From: Chlorobium sp.
GTDB taxonomy: Bacteria; Bacteroidota; Chlorobiia; Chlorobiales; Chlorobiaceae
Direction: 5' to 3'
Assembly (NCBI RefSeq): GCF_021740465.1
Contig: NZ_JAIOZR010000008.1
Location: 1 to 64,000 of the forward strand
DNA: 64,000 bases
The position numbers and the translations under genes are program-made. Positions 41,426 to 49,784 of the stretch are shown one piece after another. Within the stretch, counting starts at the first letter, position 1; each line of letters begins with the position of its first letter. The notes beneath the pieces are model-generated. The model saw nothing but the letters and a program-made list of their open reading frames with translations, was not told where the DNA came from and ran no database searches.

Positions 41426-42165
41426 AAGCAGTTATCCTGATTCCGGCAAGGCTTGATTCAAGCCGGTTGCCGAATAAAATGCTTGCCGATCTTGAGGGCG
41501 AGCCGCTGATCGTGCGTACCTGGCGGCAGGCCGTTCAGTCGAAATATGCCGACAGGATTGTTGTTGCTACCGACAGCCGGGAGATTGCCGGAGCACTGGA
41601 AGCATATGGTGCCGAAGTGATGATGACCTCTCCGGATGCGCGTTGCGGAACCGAGCGTATAGCCGAAGCTGCAAGGAGCATCGATGCCGAAGTGTTTCTG
41701 AACCTTCAGGGAGATGAGCCGCTGATAGACCCCTGCAATATCGATCTTTGCCTGGAGCCTTTTCTCGGCGCCAATCCACCCGATTGTTCCACGCTGGTTT
41801 TTCCGATGCTTTCGGACGATTGCCGGCAGATTGAAGACCCCAATGTTGTCAAGGCCGTTCTCGACAGGAACGGCAACGCGCTTTATTTTTCAAGGAGTCC
41901 GGTGCCCTTTCAGCGGGATGTGTATGCTGCAACCCAGTTCTACCGCCACATAGGGCTCTATGCGTTCAGCGCCGATGTTCTGCAGCGCTTCGCATCCCTT
42001 TCCCCCTCCATGCTTGAACTGGCCGAATCGCTCGAACAGCTCAGGCTGCTTGAAAACGGCTTCAGGATCCGGTGCGTCACGACCACCGTCGATCATCCCG
42101 GCGTCAATACCCGGGAAGATCTCGAACTGGTGCGCCGGATGCTCAGGGAATCGGTTTCCCGCTGA
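41422..42165 (+). CDS. kdsB: 3-Deoxy-manno-octulosonate cytidylyltransferase
   Basis: The 247-residue enzyme makes CMP-KDO for lipopolysaccharide. [60 protein letters not shown] and HIGLYAF identify it. The ATG at 41422 overlaps the dtd stop (ATGA). The 3' end overlaps xseA on the minus strand by 23 bp. LPS synthesis fits a Gram-negative envelope. Confidence 0.96.
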   Translation: MKAVILIPARLDSSRLPNKMLADLEGEPLIVRTWRQAVQSKYADRIVVATDSREIAGALEAYGAEVMMTSPDARCGTERIAEAARSIDAEVFLNLQGDEPLIDPCNIDLCLEPFLGANPPDCSTLVFPMLSDDCRQIEDPNVVKAVLDRNGNALYFSRSPVPFQRDVYAATQFYRHIGLYAFSADVLQRFASLSPSMLELAESLEQLRLLENGFRIRCVTTTVDHPGVNTREDLELVRRMLRESVSR

Positions 42166-43351
42166 CCGTAGCCGTTACACTGCCGTCGTGAAAGAGGATT
42201 TCAGCCCGGTCGGAGCACTCGAGCTCCCCTGATCCGGTAATGAAGCGCCCCTCTTTTTTTACCAGCGCATAACCCCGCTCAAGCGTTTTGCGGTAGTCAA
42301 GCAACGCCAGATGCTGATTTGCTCCGGCGAACTCCACGGCTTTCTGCAGCCATTTTCTTCTGACGGATTGGGCAAGCAGTTCAGGAATGCTTTCAAGCTT
42401 TTCCGATAGCTGCTGCAGCTGTATAAGCGGGCGGTTGAACGCATAACTCTGCCGCAGCGAGTCGATTTCCATTTCGGCACCGTCCAGTTTCGCCTGCACG
42501 AGGGTGTTCCGGCGCAATTGAAGGTTGTCGATGGTTTTCAGGAGATCCATTCTGTCGGGGACGGCCAGTTCGGCGGCCATCGAGGGAGTTCCAGCCCGGA
42601 GATCGGCAACCATGTCGGCTATGGTGAGATCGGTTTCATGGCCGACGGCGCTGATGACGGGTATCGATGAACGGTAGATCGCCTCGGCAACCCGCTCTTC
42701 GTTGAACGCCTGCAGATCCTCCATGGACCCGCCTCCGCGGGCGACAATCAGCACATCCGTATGGTGCAGGGGATTTGCCGGATTGTTGAAATACTCGATT
42801 CCCCGCACTACATCCCTTGCGGCATCGGCGCCCTGCACCTTGACGGGGTAGAGCAGAATGCGTGCAGCGGGAAAACGGCGTTCGATCACCTTGCCCATAT
42901 CCTCGATTACCGCGCCGGTGGGAGAGGTGATGATTCCGATGGACTCAGGTACTCGCGGCAGCTTTTTTTTTCTTTCCGGGTTGAAATAACCGGCTTTTGC
43001 GAGTTTCTGGAGCAGCAGGGCAAAGGCCTGTTGCAGCAGCCCCTGTCCAGCCGCATGGATGGCGGTGCAGATGAGCTGATACCGTCCTGATGGGGGATAA
43101 ACCTCCAGTCGTCCTTCAGCCAGAACCTCCATGCCGTCCTGCAGTTCGATACCGATCCGGCTCCCGGTGTTCTTCCAGATCACCGCTGCGATCTGTGCCT
43201 GTTCATCCTTGAGGGTCATGTAGCTGTGACCGGAGCTGTGCCGCTTGTAATTGGAGATCTCACCTTTTACCCTCACCAGAGGGAAGAGGCTTTCAAGCTC
43301 GTTTTTGATCTGAAGTGTCAGTTCACTGACCGAAAGTGTGGCTTGGCTCAT
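42143..43351 (-). CDS. xseA: Exodeoxyribonuclease VII large subunit
   Basis: This 402-residue protein is the catalytic subunit of the ssDNA exonuclease involved in repair. The N-terminal OB domain [24 protein letters not shown] and the central nuclease region with [14 protein letters not shown] and [27 protein letters not shown] are clear, as is [29 protein letters not shown]. xseB is not in the window. It is convergent and overlapping with kdsB. Confidence 0.95.
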   Translation of the reverse strand: MSQATLSVSELTLQIKNELESLFPLVRVKGEISNYKRHSSGHSYMTLKDEQAQIAAVIWKNTGSRIGIELQDGMEVLAEGRLEVYPPSGRYQLICTAIHAAGQGLLQQAFALLLQKLAKAGYFNPERKKKLPRVPESIGIITSPTGAVIEDMGKVIERRFPAARILLYPVKVQGADAARDVVRGIEYFNNPANPLHHTDVLIVARGGGSMEDLQAFNEERVAEAIYRSSIPVISAVGHETDLTIADMVADLRAGTPSMAAELAVPDRMDLLKTIDNLQLRRNTLVQAKLDGAEMEIDSLRQSYAFNRPLIQLQQLSEKLESIPELLAQSVRRKWLQKAVEFAGANQHLALLDYRKTLERGYALVKKEGRFITGSGELECSDRAEILFHDGSVTATVSGKPIP

Positions 43352-43532
43352 CAGGATGATGCGGACAATGTTGGAAAGGCATCTTCACCATAGATAACAA
43401 AAAACCGGGGAAAAACAGGCGGGCTTCATTGTACACCCGATTCGGGACGCCGATGGCCGGGTATGATTTGCAGAGGATATATTATATTGAAACCCGAAAG
43501 CTATCGAAGGGCAACGCTCTGACCATGCAATT

Positions 43533-44534
43533 ATGACACTTCGTACCGGAAAAGATATTTCCCTGCCTGACGGCGCAGAACGTGATGCGTCGGCGGAGCG
43601 GTATTTTCCGGCGCTTTCGGGCGTCATGTGTGCAGAACTGCTCGAAAACCGTTCGGTTTCGGTTTCCGGTCTTGGCGTGTTCACCATCAGGCACTCTCCG
43701 GCTGAACGGCGCTCAGGAAAAGAGGGGCTGCGGTATCATCCTCCCGAAAACCGGGTGGTTTTCGAAAAAGGTTCCGTGGCTGCTCCGGTTTTCATGAAGT
43801 TGATCTCTGCGCGCATGCATCTCGACCGTCCTGAGTGCGCACGTCTTGCAGCCGCTTTACCGGTGTTTTTTAAAAGCAGGATGAAAGAGCGGGGAGAGAT
43901 TGTTTTTTCCGGTTTCGGCACTCTGCATTCAGAAAAGGGGAGCTGGAGGTTTGAGGCAGACGTGCAGCTTGAAGAGCTTATAAACAGTGAATACCACAAC
44001 CTGGGAGCGATTCCCCTCTCTTTACCGCACCATTCCGAGCCGCTCAAGCGGAAGCTGCTGCTTCCGGTTATGGTGGCAGCCGGTATCGTTCTGACGGCAA
44101 TCGCGTTGCTTTTTGTTTTTTTACGGCATAATCCGGAGAAGTTGCCGGTTGCCGCGGAGCGCCCTTCCGTCTCTCTTTCCGTTTCCGACACGGCAGGTTC
44201 AGCCGAGAGCGGGGAGGTGAAGATCGATAACGGAACATCGGCGCAGGAGGGAGTACTTCTTGAAGAAGGTGAGTATGCAGTCGTTCTGGCAACCTTTCAA
44301 CAGAAACAGACTGCCCTGCAGGAGCTTAGCCGGGTAAGCGTTCCCGGAACCCTGGTTTTTATCTGGCCGGTTACCGGCGGCGGGCGTCAGTATTACCGGC
44401 TTGCTGCCGGCAGATTCAGAAGTTCCGAAACCGCTGCTGCATGGATGGATTCCATCGGCCTCGGCAGGGAGAGGAAAGTCTATATACAACAAGCAAAGAG
44501 GAGGGTAGTATCGCATGGAGAAGAAGGGTTGTAA
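43533..44534 (+). CDS. HU-like DNA-binding/SPOR-domain membrane protein
   Basis: The 333-residue protein combines an N-terminal region with two HU/CCDC81-like segments (about 22-80, ENRSVSVSGLGVFTI, and 100-140, ERGEIVFSGFGTLHS), one transmembrane helix at 175-197, and a C-terminal periplasmic SPOR domain (about 247-321) that would bind denuded peptidoglycan at division sites. The HU-like part would be cytosolic. Such HU-SPOR proteins occur in Bacteroidetes and Chlorobi; their role is unknown. Its last 20 bases overlap bchY, so the two are probably cotranscribed. Confidence 0.8.
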   Translation: MTLRTGKDISLPDGAERDASAERYFPALSGVMCAELLENRSVSVSGLGVFTIRHSPAERRSGKEGLRYHPPENRVVFEKGSVAAPVFMKLISARMHLDRPECARLAAALPVFFKSRMKERGEIVFSGFGTLHSEKGSWRFEADVQLEELINSEYHNLGAIPLSLPHHSEPLKRKLLLPVMVAAGIVLTAIALLFVFLRHNPEKLPVAAERPSVSLSVSDTAGSAESGEVKIDNGTSAQEGVLLEEGEYAVVLATFQQKQTALQELSRVSVPGTLVFIWPVTGGGRQYYRLAAGRFRSSETAAAWMDSIGLGRERKVYIQQAKRRVVSHGEEGL

Positions 44535-45753
44535 CAAACTGCATCCCCAGTCGATGTGTCCTGCATTCGGAGGTTTGCGGGTACTGATGAGAATCGACGG
44601 CGTTCAGGTTTGTCTTGTTGCCGACCAGGGCTGTGCCTACGGGCTGACGTTCGTTTCGCACTTCTATGCTGCCCGCAAGTCGATTGTTACGCCTGAATTG
44701 ATGAACGTTCAGATTTCCGGCGGCACCATGATCGACGACGTTCGAAGGACGATCGCCGAAATTGCCCTCGACCCGGCAGTCAAATTCATTCCTGTTGTCA
44801 GTACCTGTGTTGCCGAAACAGCGGGGATAGCGGAAGAACTGCTGCCCCGTAAAGCAGGAAATGCCGATGTTCTGCTGGTACGTCTTCCGGCTTTTCAGCT
44901 GCGTACTCACCCCGAGGCAAAAGATGTTACCGTTGCGACGCTGCTCAGACGCTTCGCTGCGCCGGACGGCGAAAAAAAGAAAAAATCTCTGGTGATTCTC
45001 GGCGAAATCTTTCCTGTCGATGCCATGACTATCGGGAGTGTGCTGCAGAAAATCGGTGTCGAGTCGGTTATCGCCCTGCCGGGTACGTCGCTTGAAGACT
45101 ATATGGAGGCCGGAAGAGCGTCAGCCTGTGCGGTGCTGCACCCTTTTTATGAGCGTACCGCCCGGTTTTTTGAGGAAAACGGTGCAGTAATCGTTAAAGG
45201 CAATCCTATCGGGGCGAACGGAACGGCGCAGTGGATAGAGCGTGTAGGCGAAGCGCTCGAGCTCGACAGCGGGCTTGTCGCCTCCGTGGCGGAAGAGGAG
45301 CGCCTGAAAGCCCGTGACGTCATGATGCGTTTCGGCAATCTGCAGGGCAGCGTCATCGTTGCCGGTTACGAAGGCAACGAACTGCCTGTAGTCAGGCTGT
45401 TGCTCGAAGCCGGACTTGACGTGCCCTATGCCTCGACCTCGATTGCCCGCATGCCTCTCGGGGAGGAGGACCACAAGGTGCTCTCCATGCTTGGAACCGA
45501 AATCCGGTACCGGAAATATCTTGAAGAGGACATGGACGCAGTCATGCGGTACAGGCCCGACCTGGTGATCGGCACCACCTCGCTCGACAGTTTTGCCAAG
45601 GAACAGGGTATCCCCGCTATTTATTATACCAACAACATTTCCGCACGCCCTCTCTTTTTCGCTGCCGGAGCGGCTACCGTACTCGGCATGGTGAGCGGCC
45701 TGCTTGCCCGGAAGGAGGTGTTCCGCTCGATGAAGGAGTATTTTACAACGTAA
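44515..45753 (+). CDS. bchY: Chlorophyllide a reductase subunit Y
   Basis: The 412-residue NifD/E-like subunit, with BchX and BchZ, reduces the C7-C8 bond of chlorophyllide a in bacteriochlorophyll a synthesis. The MCPAFGGLRVLMRIDG start, DQGCAYGLTFVSHFY, and PVVSTCVAETAG supply cysteines 15, 40 and 98 for the 4Fe-4S cluster. A GAGGAGG Shine-Dalgarno lies 11-17 bases before the ATG at 44515. bchX and bchZ are not in the window. The tandem repeat array starts ~125 bp after its stop. Confidence 0.9.
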   Translation: MEKKGCNKLHPQSMCPAFGGLRVLMRIDGVQVCLVADQGCAYGLTFVSHFYAARKSIVTPELMNVQISGGTMIDDVRRTIAEIALDPAVKFIPVVSTCVAETAGIAEELLPRKAGNADVLLVRLPAFQLRTHPEAKDVTVATLLRRFAAPDGEKKKKSLVILGEIFPVDAMTIGSVLQKIGVESVIALPGTSLEDYMEAGRASACAVLHPFYERTARFFEENGAVIVKGNPIGANGTAQWIERVGEALELDSGLVASVAEEERLKARDVMMRFGNLQGSVIVAGYEGNELPVVRLLLEAGLDVPYASTSIARMPLGEEDHKVLSMLGTEIRYRKYLEEDMDAVMRYRPDLVIGTTSLDSFAKEQGIPAIYYTNNISARPLFFAAGAATVLGMVSGLLARKEVFRSMKEYFTT

Positions 45754-45876
45754 CTGCAAGCTGCCCCTTCGTCAGGCTGATCGCAGCATGACGTCGCTCT
45801 TGGAATTCCGCAGGGGGGCGATATCGTCAGCCGATCTCCGTCCCACAATTCAAGCCCGGCGTCACAAGCGCAAACC

Positions 45877-46848
45877 CCATGTCTGGAGGATGTTCCGGAT
45901 CTACCGACATGCCGCCCCTACGGGGCTGGGGAAAAAACAACCATCCCCATGTCTGGAGGCTGTTCCGATTCTACCGACATGCCGCCCCTACGGGGCTGGG
46001 GAAAAAACAACCATCCCCATGTCTGGAGGCTGTTCCGATTCTACCGACATGCCGCCCCTACGGGGCTGGGGAAAAAACAATCCTCCCCATGTCTGGAGGC
46101 TGTTCCGATTCTACCGACATGCCGCCCCTACGGGGCTGGAGGGAAAAACAACCCTCCCCATGTCTGGAGGGTGTTCCGGATCTACCGACATGCCGCCCCT
46201 ACGGGGCTGGGGAAAAAACAACCCTCCCCATGTCTGGAGGATGTTCCGATTTTACCGACCTGCCGCCCCTACGGGGCTGGAGGGAAAAACAAAACCCCCC
46301 ATGACGGGAGGATGTTCCGATTCTACCGACATGCCGCCCCTACGGGGCTGGAGGGAAAAACAAAACCCCCCATGACGGGAGGATGTTCCGATTCTACCGA
46401 CATGCCGCCCCTACGGGGCTGGGGAAAAAAACAACCATCCCCATGTCTGGAGGATGTTCCGATTTTACCGACCTGCCGCCCCTACGGGGCTGGGGAAAAA
46501 ACAACCCTCCCCCCAAGTCTGGAGGATGTTCCGGATCTACCGACATGCCGCCCCTCCGGGGCTGGGGAAAAAACAACCCTCCCCATGTCTGGAGGATGTT
46601 CCGATTTTACCGACCTGCCGCCCCTACGGGGCTGGGGAAAAAACAACCATCCCCATGTCTGGAGGATGTTCCGGATCTACCGACCTGCCGCCCCTACGGG
46701 GCTGGGGAAAAAACAACCATCCCCCCATGTCTGGAGGATGTTCCGGATCTACCGACATGCCGCCCCTACGGGGCTGGGAAAAAAACAACCATCCCCATGT
46801 CTGGAGGATGTTCCGATTCTACCGACATGCCGCCCCTACGGGGCTGGG
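45877..46848. repeat. Tandem array of fourteen ~70-bp units with an internal GC hairpin
   Basis: Fourteen consecutive units of 70-73 bp occupy 45877-46848. Each begins with ccccatgtctggagg (with variants such as ccccatgacgggagg), continues with tgttccgattctaccgac and ends with atgccgcccctacggggctgg followed by an A-rich linker. The core GCCCC-TAC-GGGGC forms a hairpin; one unit has CTCC instead of CTAC. Because the usual length of 70 is not a multiple of three, the forward frames stay open for long stretches with a repeating peptide. This looks like non-coding repeat amplification, not a gene. Confidence 0.9.
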
Positions 46849-46870
46849 CAGCGCCATAGCATCTTCTCTT

Positions 46871-46953
46871 CAAACCCCGTAGGGGTGCCATGTCGGTAGA
46901 TGAGCCCCCCCCTTCCCCCTCTTCAAAGCCCAATAGGGGCGACATAACGGTCA
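46871..46953. repeat. Two inverted, degenerate copies of the 70-bp element
   Basis: The segment at 46875-46900 is the reverse complement of the core of the last array unit (46818-46843) with 24 of 26 positions matching, so the two could form a long hairpin. A second, more degenerate inverted copy follows at about 46929-46952 (CCAATAGGGGCGACATAACGG). Both are preceded by TCTTCAAA. A further damaged direct copy appears near 47029-47052 (ccgacctgtcggggctgggg). Confidence 0.75.
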
Positions 46954-47117
46954 CACCGGGTGTCAACCCGTCGTCACAAGCGCCAAATCGATATTTATGC
47001 CGATATTCCAGCTCTGCCGATATATTGTTTCCGACCTGTCGGGGCTGGGGAGAACGCCGAAAATCAGGAATTTTAACGCCTGTTCTCATCGAAAATGCAG
47101 CACAGCAGTAAAAAAAC

Positions 47118-47156
47118 TTGCCATTCGGATTTATTTATGGTATATTTACGATGAAC
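47118..47156 (+). promoter_or_regulatory. arsR promoter with operator-like sequence
   Basis: TTGCCA at 47118-47123 and TATATT at 47141-47146 are separated by exactly 17 bases. The 17-bp sequence at 47140-47156 (GTATATTTACGATGAAC) covers the -10 and matches 14 of 17 positions with a sequence at 47581-47597 ahead of the second gene of the cluster. A shared ArsR binding site is the simplest explanation; binding is inferred, not shown. Confidence 0.6.
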
Positions 47157-47170
47157 TAACAAGGGGATCG

Positions 47171-47506
47171 ATGCAGAGAACGTTATCGCCAGTCACGTAC
47201 AGCAATCAGGAGGAGGCTGTTGCCGGTATAGCCAAGGCGCTCAGCCATCCGGTACGGGTAAAAATTCTCAGGCTGCTTGCCGGAGAAGCCTGCTGTTTCA
47301 CCGGTGAGTTGACGGAAGTGATTCCGATGGCCCAGTCAACCATTTCCCAGCATCTGAAAGCGCTGCTCGAAGCGGGTCTTATTCAGGGGGAGATCGATCC
47401 CCCCAAGGTGAAGTACTGCATCAACAGGGAGAACTGGAAGATTGCGCAGGCGTTGTTTGAAGGTTTTTTTTCCGAGGGGCACTCTACCGCAGGATGCGAC
47501 TGCTGA
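47171..47506 (+). CDS. arsR: ArsR-family transcriptional repressor
   Basis: The 111-residue winged-helix regulator has AKALSHPVRVKILRLLAGE and the recognition helix MAQSTISQHLKALLEAGLI. Candidate As(III) ligands are Cys 41-42 (EACCFTGEL, replacing the classical ELCVCDL) and a C-terminal GCDC (Cys 109 and 111). On binding arsenite it should release DNA. The frame is open to 46997, but the ATG at 47171 has AAGGGG upstream and follows the promoter at 47118-47146. It is the first gene of the arsenic cluster. Confidence 0.9.
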   Translation: MQRTLSPVTYSNQEEAVAGIAKALSHPVRVKILRLLAGEACCFTGELTEVIPMAQSTISQHLKALLEAGLIQGEIDPPKVKYCINRENWKIAQALFEGFFSEGHSTAGCDC

Positions 47507-47566
47507 TGGATGCCGGCAGGGGAACCCTCGTCAGGAAGCGCAGTATGGACAGGTTAAGCTTTTTTT

Positions 47567-47597
47567 TGTTTTTAAGGATCGTTTATTTGCGATAAAC
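47567..47597 (+). promoter_or_regulatory. Second ars promoter with palindromic operator-like site
   Basis: GTTTAT-TTGCG-ATAAAC at 47581-47597 is a palindrome with 6-bp arms and is 14/17 identical to the site overlapping the arsR promoter. TTGTTT at 47567 and GATAAA at 47591 with an 18-base spacer could form a weak promoter that the site overlaps. It lies 18 bp upstream of the thioredoxin-like gene. Confidence 0.5.
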
Positions 47598-47614
47598 AAT
47601 AAGATAACAGAAAG

Positions 47615-47851
47615 ATGAAGCAGGTGAAAATTCTTGGTACGGGGTGTGCGAAGTGCAACCAGCTTGCCGATGCGGTCAAAGCCGTTATTGCCCGCGAAGG
47701 CATCGATGCATCGGTGGAGAAGGTTGAGGATATCCGGAAGATCATGGCCTACAACGTGCTTTCTACGCCGGCGCTTGTGGTCGATGAGGAGGTGTGCTGC
47801 AAGGGGCGGGTGCCTGAGAGCGATGAACTGAAAGAGATGTTAACGAGATAA
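47615..47851 (+). CDS. Small thioredoxin-fold (glutaredoxin-like) protein
   Basis: This 78-residue single thioredoxin-fold domain has the redox motif GTGCAKCNQL (Cys 11 and 14), VEKVEDIRKIMAYNVLSTPALVVDEEV with the cis-proline, and a C-terminal CCKG. This is the TM0996/MTH895 family of small redox proteins often linked to the ArsP/DUF318 permeases. It may reduce ArsC or a permease disulfide; that is inferred from the neighbours. The next gene begins 12 bp downstream. Confidence 0.88.
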   Translation: MKQVKILGTGCAKCNQLADAVKAVIAREGIDASVEKVEDIRKIMAYNVLSTPALVVDEEVCCKGRVPESDELKEMLTR

Positions 47852-47863
47852 AAAATATAACCC

Positions 47864-48253
47864 ATGAATAACGCAGTTGAAGTCTGTCCGACGACAGCCC
47901 TTGGAATGATCGAAAAAGGCGCATTGCTTGTCGATGTGCGTGAAGCCGATGAAGTTGCGGAAGCATCGTTCGATGTTCCCGAAGTCATGCTGATTCCCTA
48001 CAGCGAGTTTGAAGAGCGGTTCGGGGATATCCCTGTCGATCGTGAGGTGGTTGTAGCCTGCAATGTTGGAGAGCGCAGCCTCATGGCGACATATTTTCTC
48101 ATGAACCACGGGTATGAAAAGGTTGCGAACATGCAGTACGGCATTGTCCGCTGGGCGGAGAAAGGGTTTCCCATGAGAGGGGAGCTGAAGCGCAAAACGG
48201 GAGGATGCTGCTGCGGTGACCGGGGAAGTGCGGGTGGCGGAAGCTGCTGCTGA
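47864..48253 (+). CDS. Rhodanese-domain protein with cysteine-rich tail
   Basis: The 129-residue protein is a single rhodanese domain (LLVDVREADEVAEASF) with active-site loop ACNVGERS (Cys 66, fitting CxxGxRS). It is extended by a tail rich in glycine and cysteine from residue 113: CCC at 115-117 and CC at 128-129. A sulfurtransferase or thiol carrier role is suggested; the tail may bind As(III) or another soft metal. It lies within the ars cluster, 17 bp before the permease. Confidence 0.85.
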   Translation: MNNAVEVCPTTALGMIEKGALLVDVREADEVAEASFDVPEVMLIPYSEFEERFGDIPVDREVVVACNVGERSLMATYFLMNHGYEKVANMQYGIVRWAEKGFPMRGELKRKTGGCCCGDRGSAGGGSCC

Positions 48254-48270
48254 GTAACTCCATCAAGTGA

Positions 48271-49332
48271 ATGAAAATGAATCAGCCCGAACAGACCTCC
48301 TCCAGCCTTAAGGCCGCCGCCATGACTGTCGCGGCGGCAGCTGCCTGGGTGCTGCTCTACGGAAATCTTGAACCGGTTGCGGATTTCCTGCTGGAGTCGG
48401 CGGGTATGAGCCGCGCGACCCGTTTCGGCGAGGCGCTGCACTTCTTCATCTACGAGGTGCCGAAGGTGCTCCTCCTGCTTACCGCTGTTGTGTTCGTGAT
48501 GGGAGTCATACACACCTTCGTCTCTGCGGAGCGGACGCGGGCCATCCTGTCGGGAAGGCGTCTCGGCGTCGGCAACGTGCTGGCCGCCTCGCTCGGTATC
48601 GTGACCCCGTTCTGCTCATGTTCGGCCGTGCCGCTTTTCATCGGGTTCCTGCAGGCCGGCGTGCCGCTCGGCGTCACCTTCTCTTTCCTGATTTCGGCTC
48701 CCATGGTCAACGAGGTGGCGCTTGCGCTGCTTTTCGGCATGTTCGGCTGGAAAGTCGCCCTGCTTTACATGGCTATGGGGCTGCTCGTGGCGATAGTCGC
48801 CGGCATGACTATCGGCCGGCTCGGTATGGAGCGCTGGCTCGAAGAGTGGGTGCAACAGATGCAGCAGAACTGCAGCTGCGGTGCCGATGAAACGGGCGAA
48901 GCCATGAGCTGGAAAAGTCGCCTGCAAAATGGAGTGACGCACGTGCGCGAGATTGTGGGCAAGGTGTGGCTTTACATCGTGCTTGGCGTCGGTCTCGGCG
49001 CGGGCATTCACGGCTACGTTCCGGAGAACTTCATGGCTTCGATCATGGGTAGAGAGGCATGGTGGTCGGTACCTGCAGCGGTGCTGCTCGGTGTGCCGAT
49101 GTACTCGAACGCTGCCGGCATCCTGCCCGTGGTGCAGGCACTGCTCGGCAAGGGCGCTGCGCTCGGTACGGTCATGGCTTTCATGATGAGCGTGATCGCG
49201 CTCTCCGCTCCCGAGATGATCATATTGCGCAAGGTGCTCAAGCCCCGGCTCATCGCGGTATTCGCCGGTGTGGTGGCTGCCGGGATCATGCTGGTGGGGT
49301 TTGTCTTCAACGTAGTCTTTCCAACCTTATGA
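48271..49332 (+). CDS. ArsP-like permease (DUF318 family)
   Basis: The 353-residue membrane protein has about eight hydrophobic helices and the DUF318 signature TPFCSCSAVPLFIGFLQAGVPLG (Cys 115 and 117) plus SAPMVNEVALALLFGMFGW. Homologues include ArsP, which exports trivalent organoarsenicals. A central cytosolic loop has an extra NCSCG pair (Cys 201 and 203). The substrate here is inferred from the cluster, not demonstrated. It lies 17 bp after the rhodanese gene. Confidence 0.85.
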   Translation: MKMNQPEQTSSSLKAAAMTVAAAAAWVLLYGNLEPVADFLLESAGMSRATRFGEALHFFIYEVPKVLLLLTAVVFVMGVIHTFVSAERTRAILSGRRLGVGNVLAASLGIVTPFCSCSAVPLFIGFLQAGVPLGVTFSFLISAPMVNEVALALLFGMFGWKVALLYMAMGLLVAIVAGMTIGRLGMERWLEEWVQQMQQNCSCGADETGEAMSWKSRLQNGVTHVREIVGKVWLYIVLGVGLGAGIHGYVPENFMASIMGREAWWSVPAAVLLGVPMYSNAAGILPVVQALLGKGAALGTVMAFMMSVIALSAPEMIILRKVLKPRLIAVFAGVVAAGIMLVGFVFNVVFPTL

Positions 49333-49351
49333 CCATAATTTAACAACAACC

Positions 49352-49780
49352 ATGAAACAGTCCGTGCTCATTCTCTGTACCGGAAACTCCTGTCGGAGCC
49401 AGATGGCCGAGGGGTTTCTGCGCTCGTTCGATCCTGAACTCGAAGTCTTTTCGGCAGGTACGAAACCTGCCGAAGCGGTGCATCCGCTTGCCGTTGCGGT
49501 GATGCGCGAAGAGTGGATCGACATCGGCGGCTACCGTCCGAAAAGCGTCGATGAATTCACTTCAAGGCCGTTCGACTGGGTGGTGACGGTCTGCGATGGG
49601 GCAAAGGAGAGCTGCCCGCTCTTTACCGGAGAGGTGAAGCACCGGGTGCACATCGGGTTCGACGATCCTGCTGAAGCCGAAGGGAGCCGCGAAGAGCGGC
49701 TTGCTGTCTTCCGCCGGGTCCGCGACGAAATCCGCGAAGGGTTCAGAAGTTTCTACAACACAATGAAGACGGGAGGGTAG
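49352..49780 (+). CDS. arsC: Arsenate reductase, thioredoxin-coupled (LMW-PTP type)
   Basis: This 142-residue enzyme reduces arsenate to arsenite through a three-cysteine relay. The CTGNSCRS P-loop gives Cys 9 with Arg 15, and [13 protein letters not shown] gives Cys 81 and 88 of the relay. DWVV and [12 protein letters not shown] complete the family pattern. Arsenite would be exported by Acr3, encoded 4 bp downstream. The electron donor is probably thioredoxin, perhaps the small protein at 47615. Confidence 0.94.
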   Translation: MKQSVLILCTGNSCRSQMAEGFLRSFDPELEVFSAGTKPAEAVHPLAVAVMREEWIDIGGYRPKSVDEFTSRPFDWVVTVCDGAKESCPLFTGEVKHRVHIGFDDPAEAEGSREERLAVFRRVRDEIREGFRSFYNTMKTGG

Positions 49781-49784
49781 CACC

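Noticed and set aside
45877-46848. CRISPR array
   Set aside because: The whole ~70-bp unit is repeated, with no unique spacers between constant repeats, and no cas genes are nearby.
45788-46899. Long overlapping forward open frames of up to 316 codons with repeating peptides over the array
   Set aside because: They come from the 70-bp tandem repeat, whose length shifts frame each unit, giving the same three peptides in every frame; no start, ribosome-binding site or non-repeat domain supports a protein.
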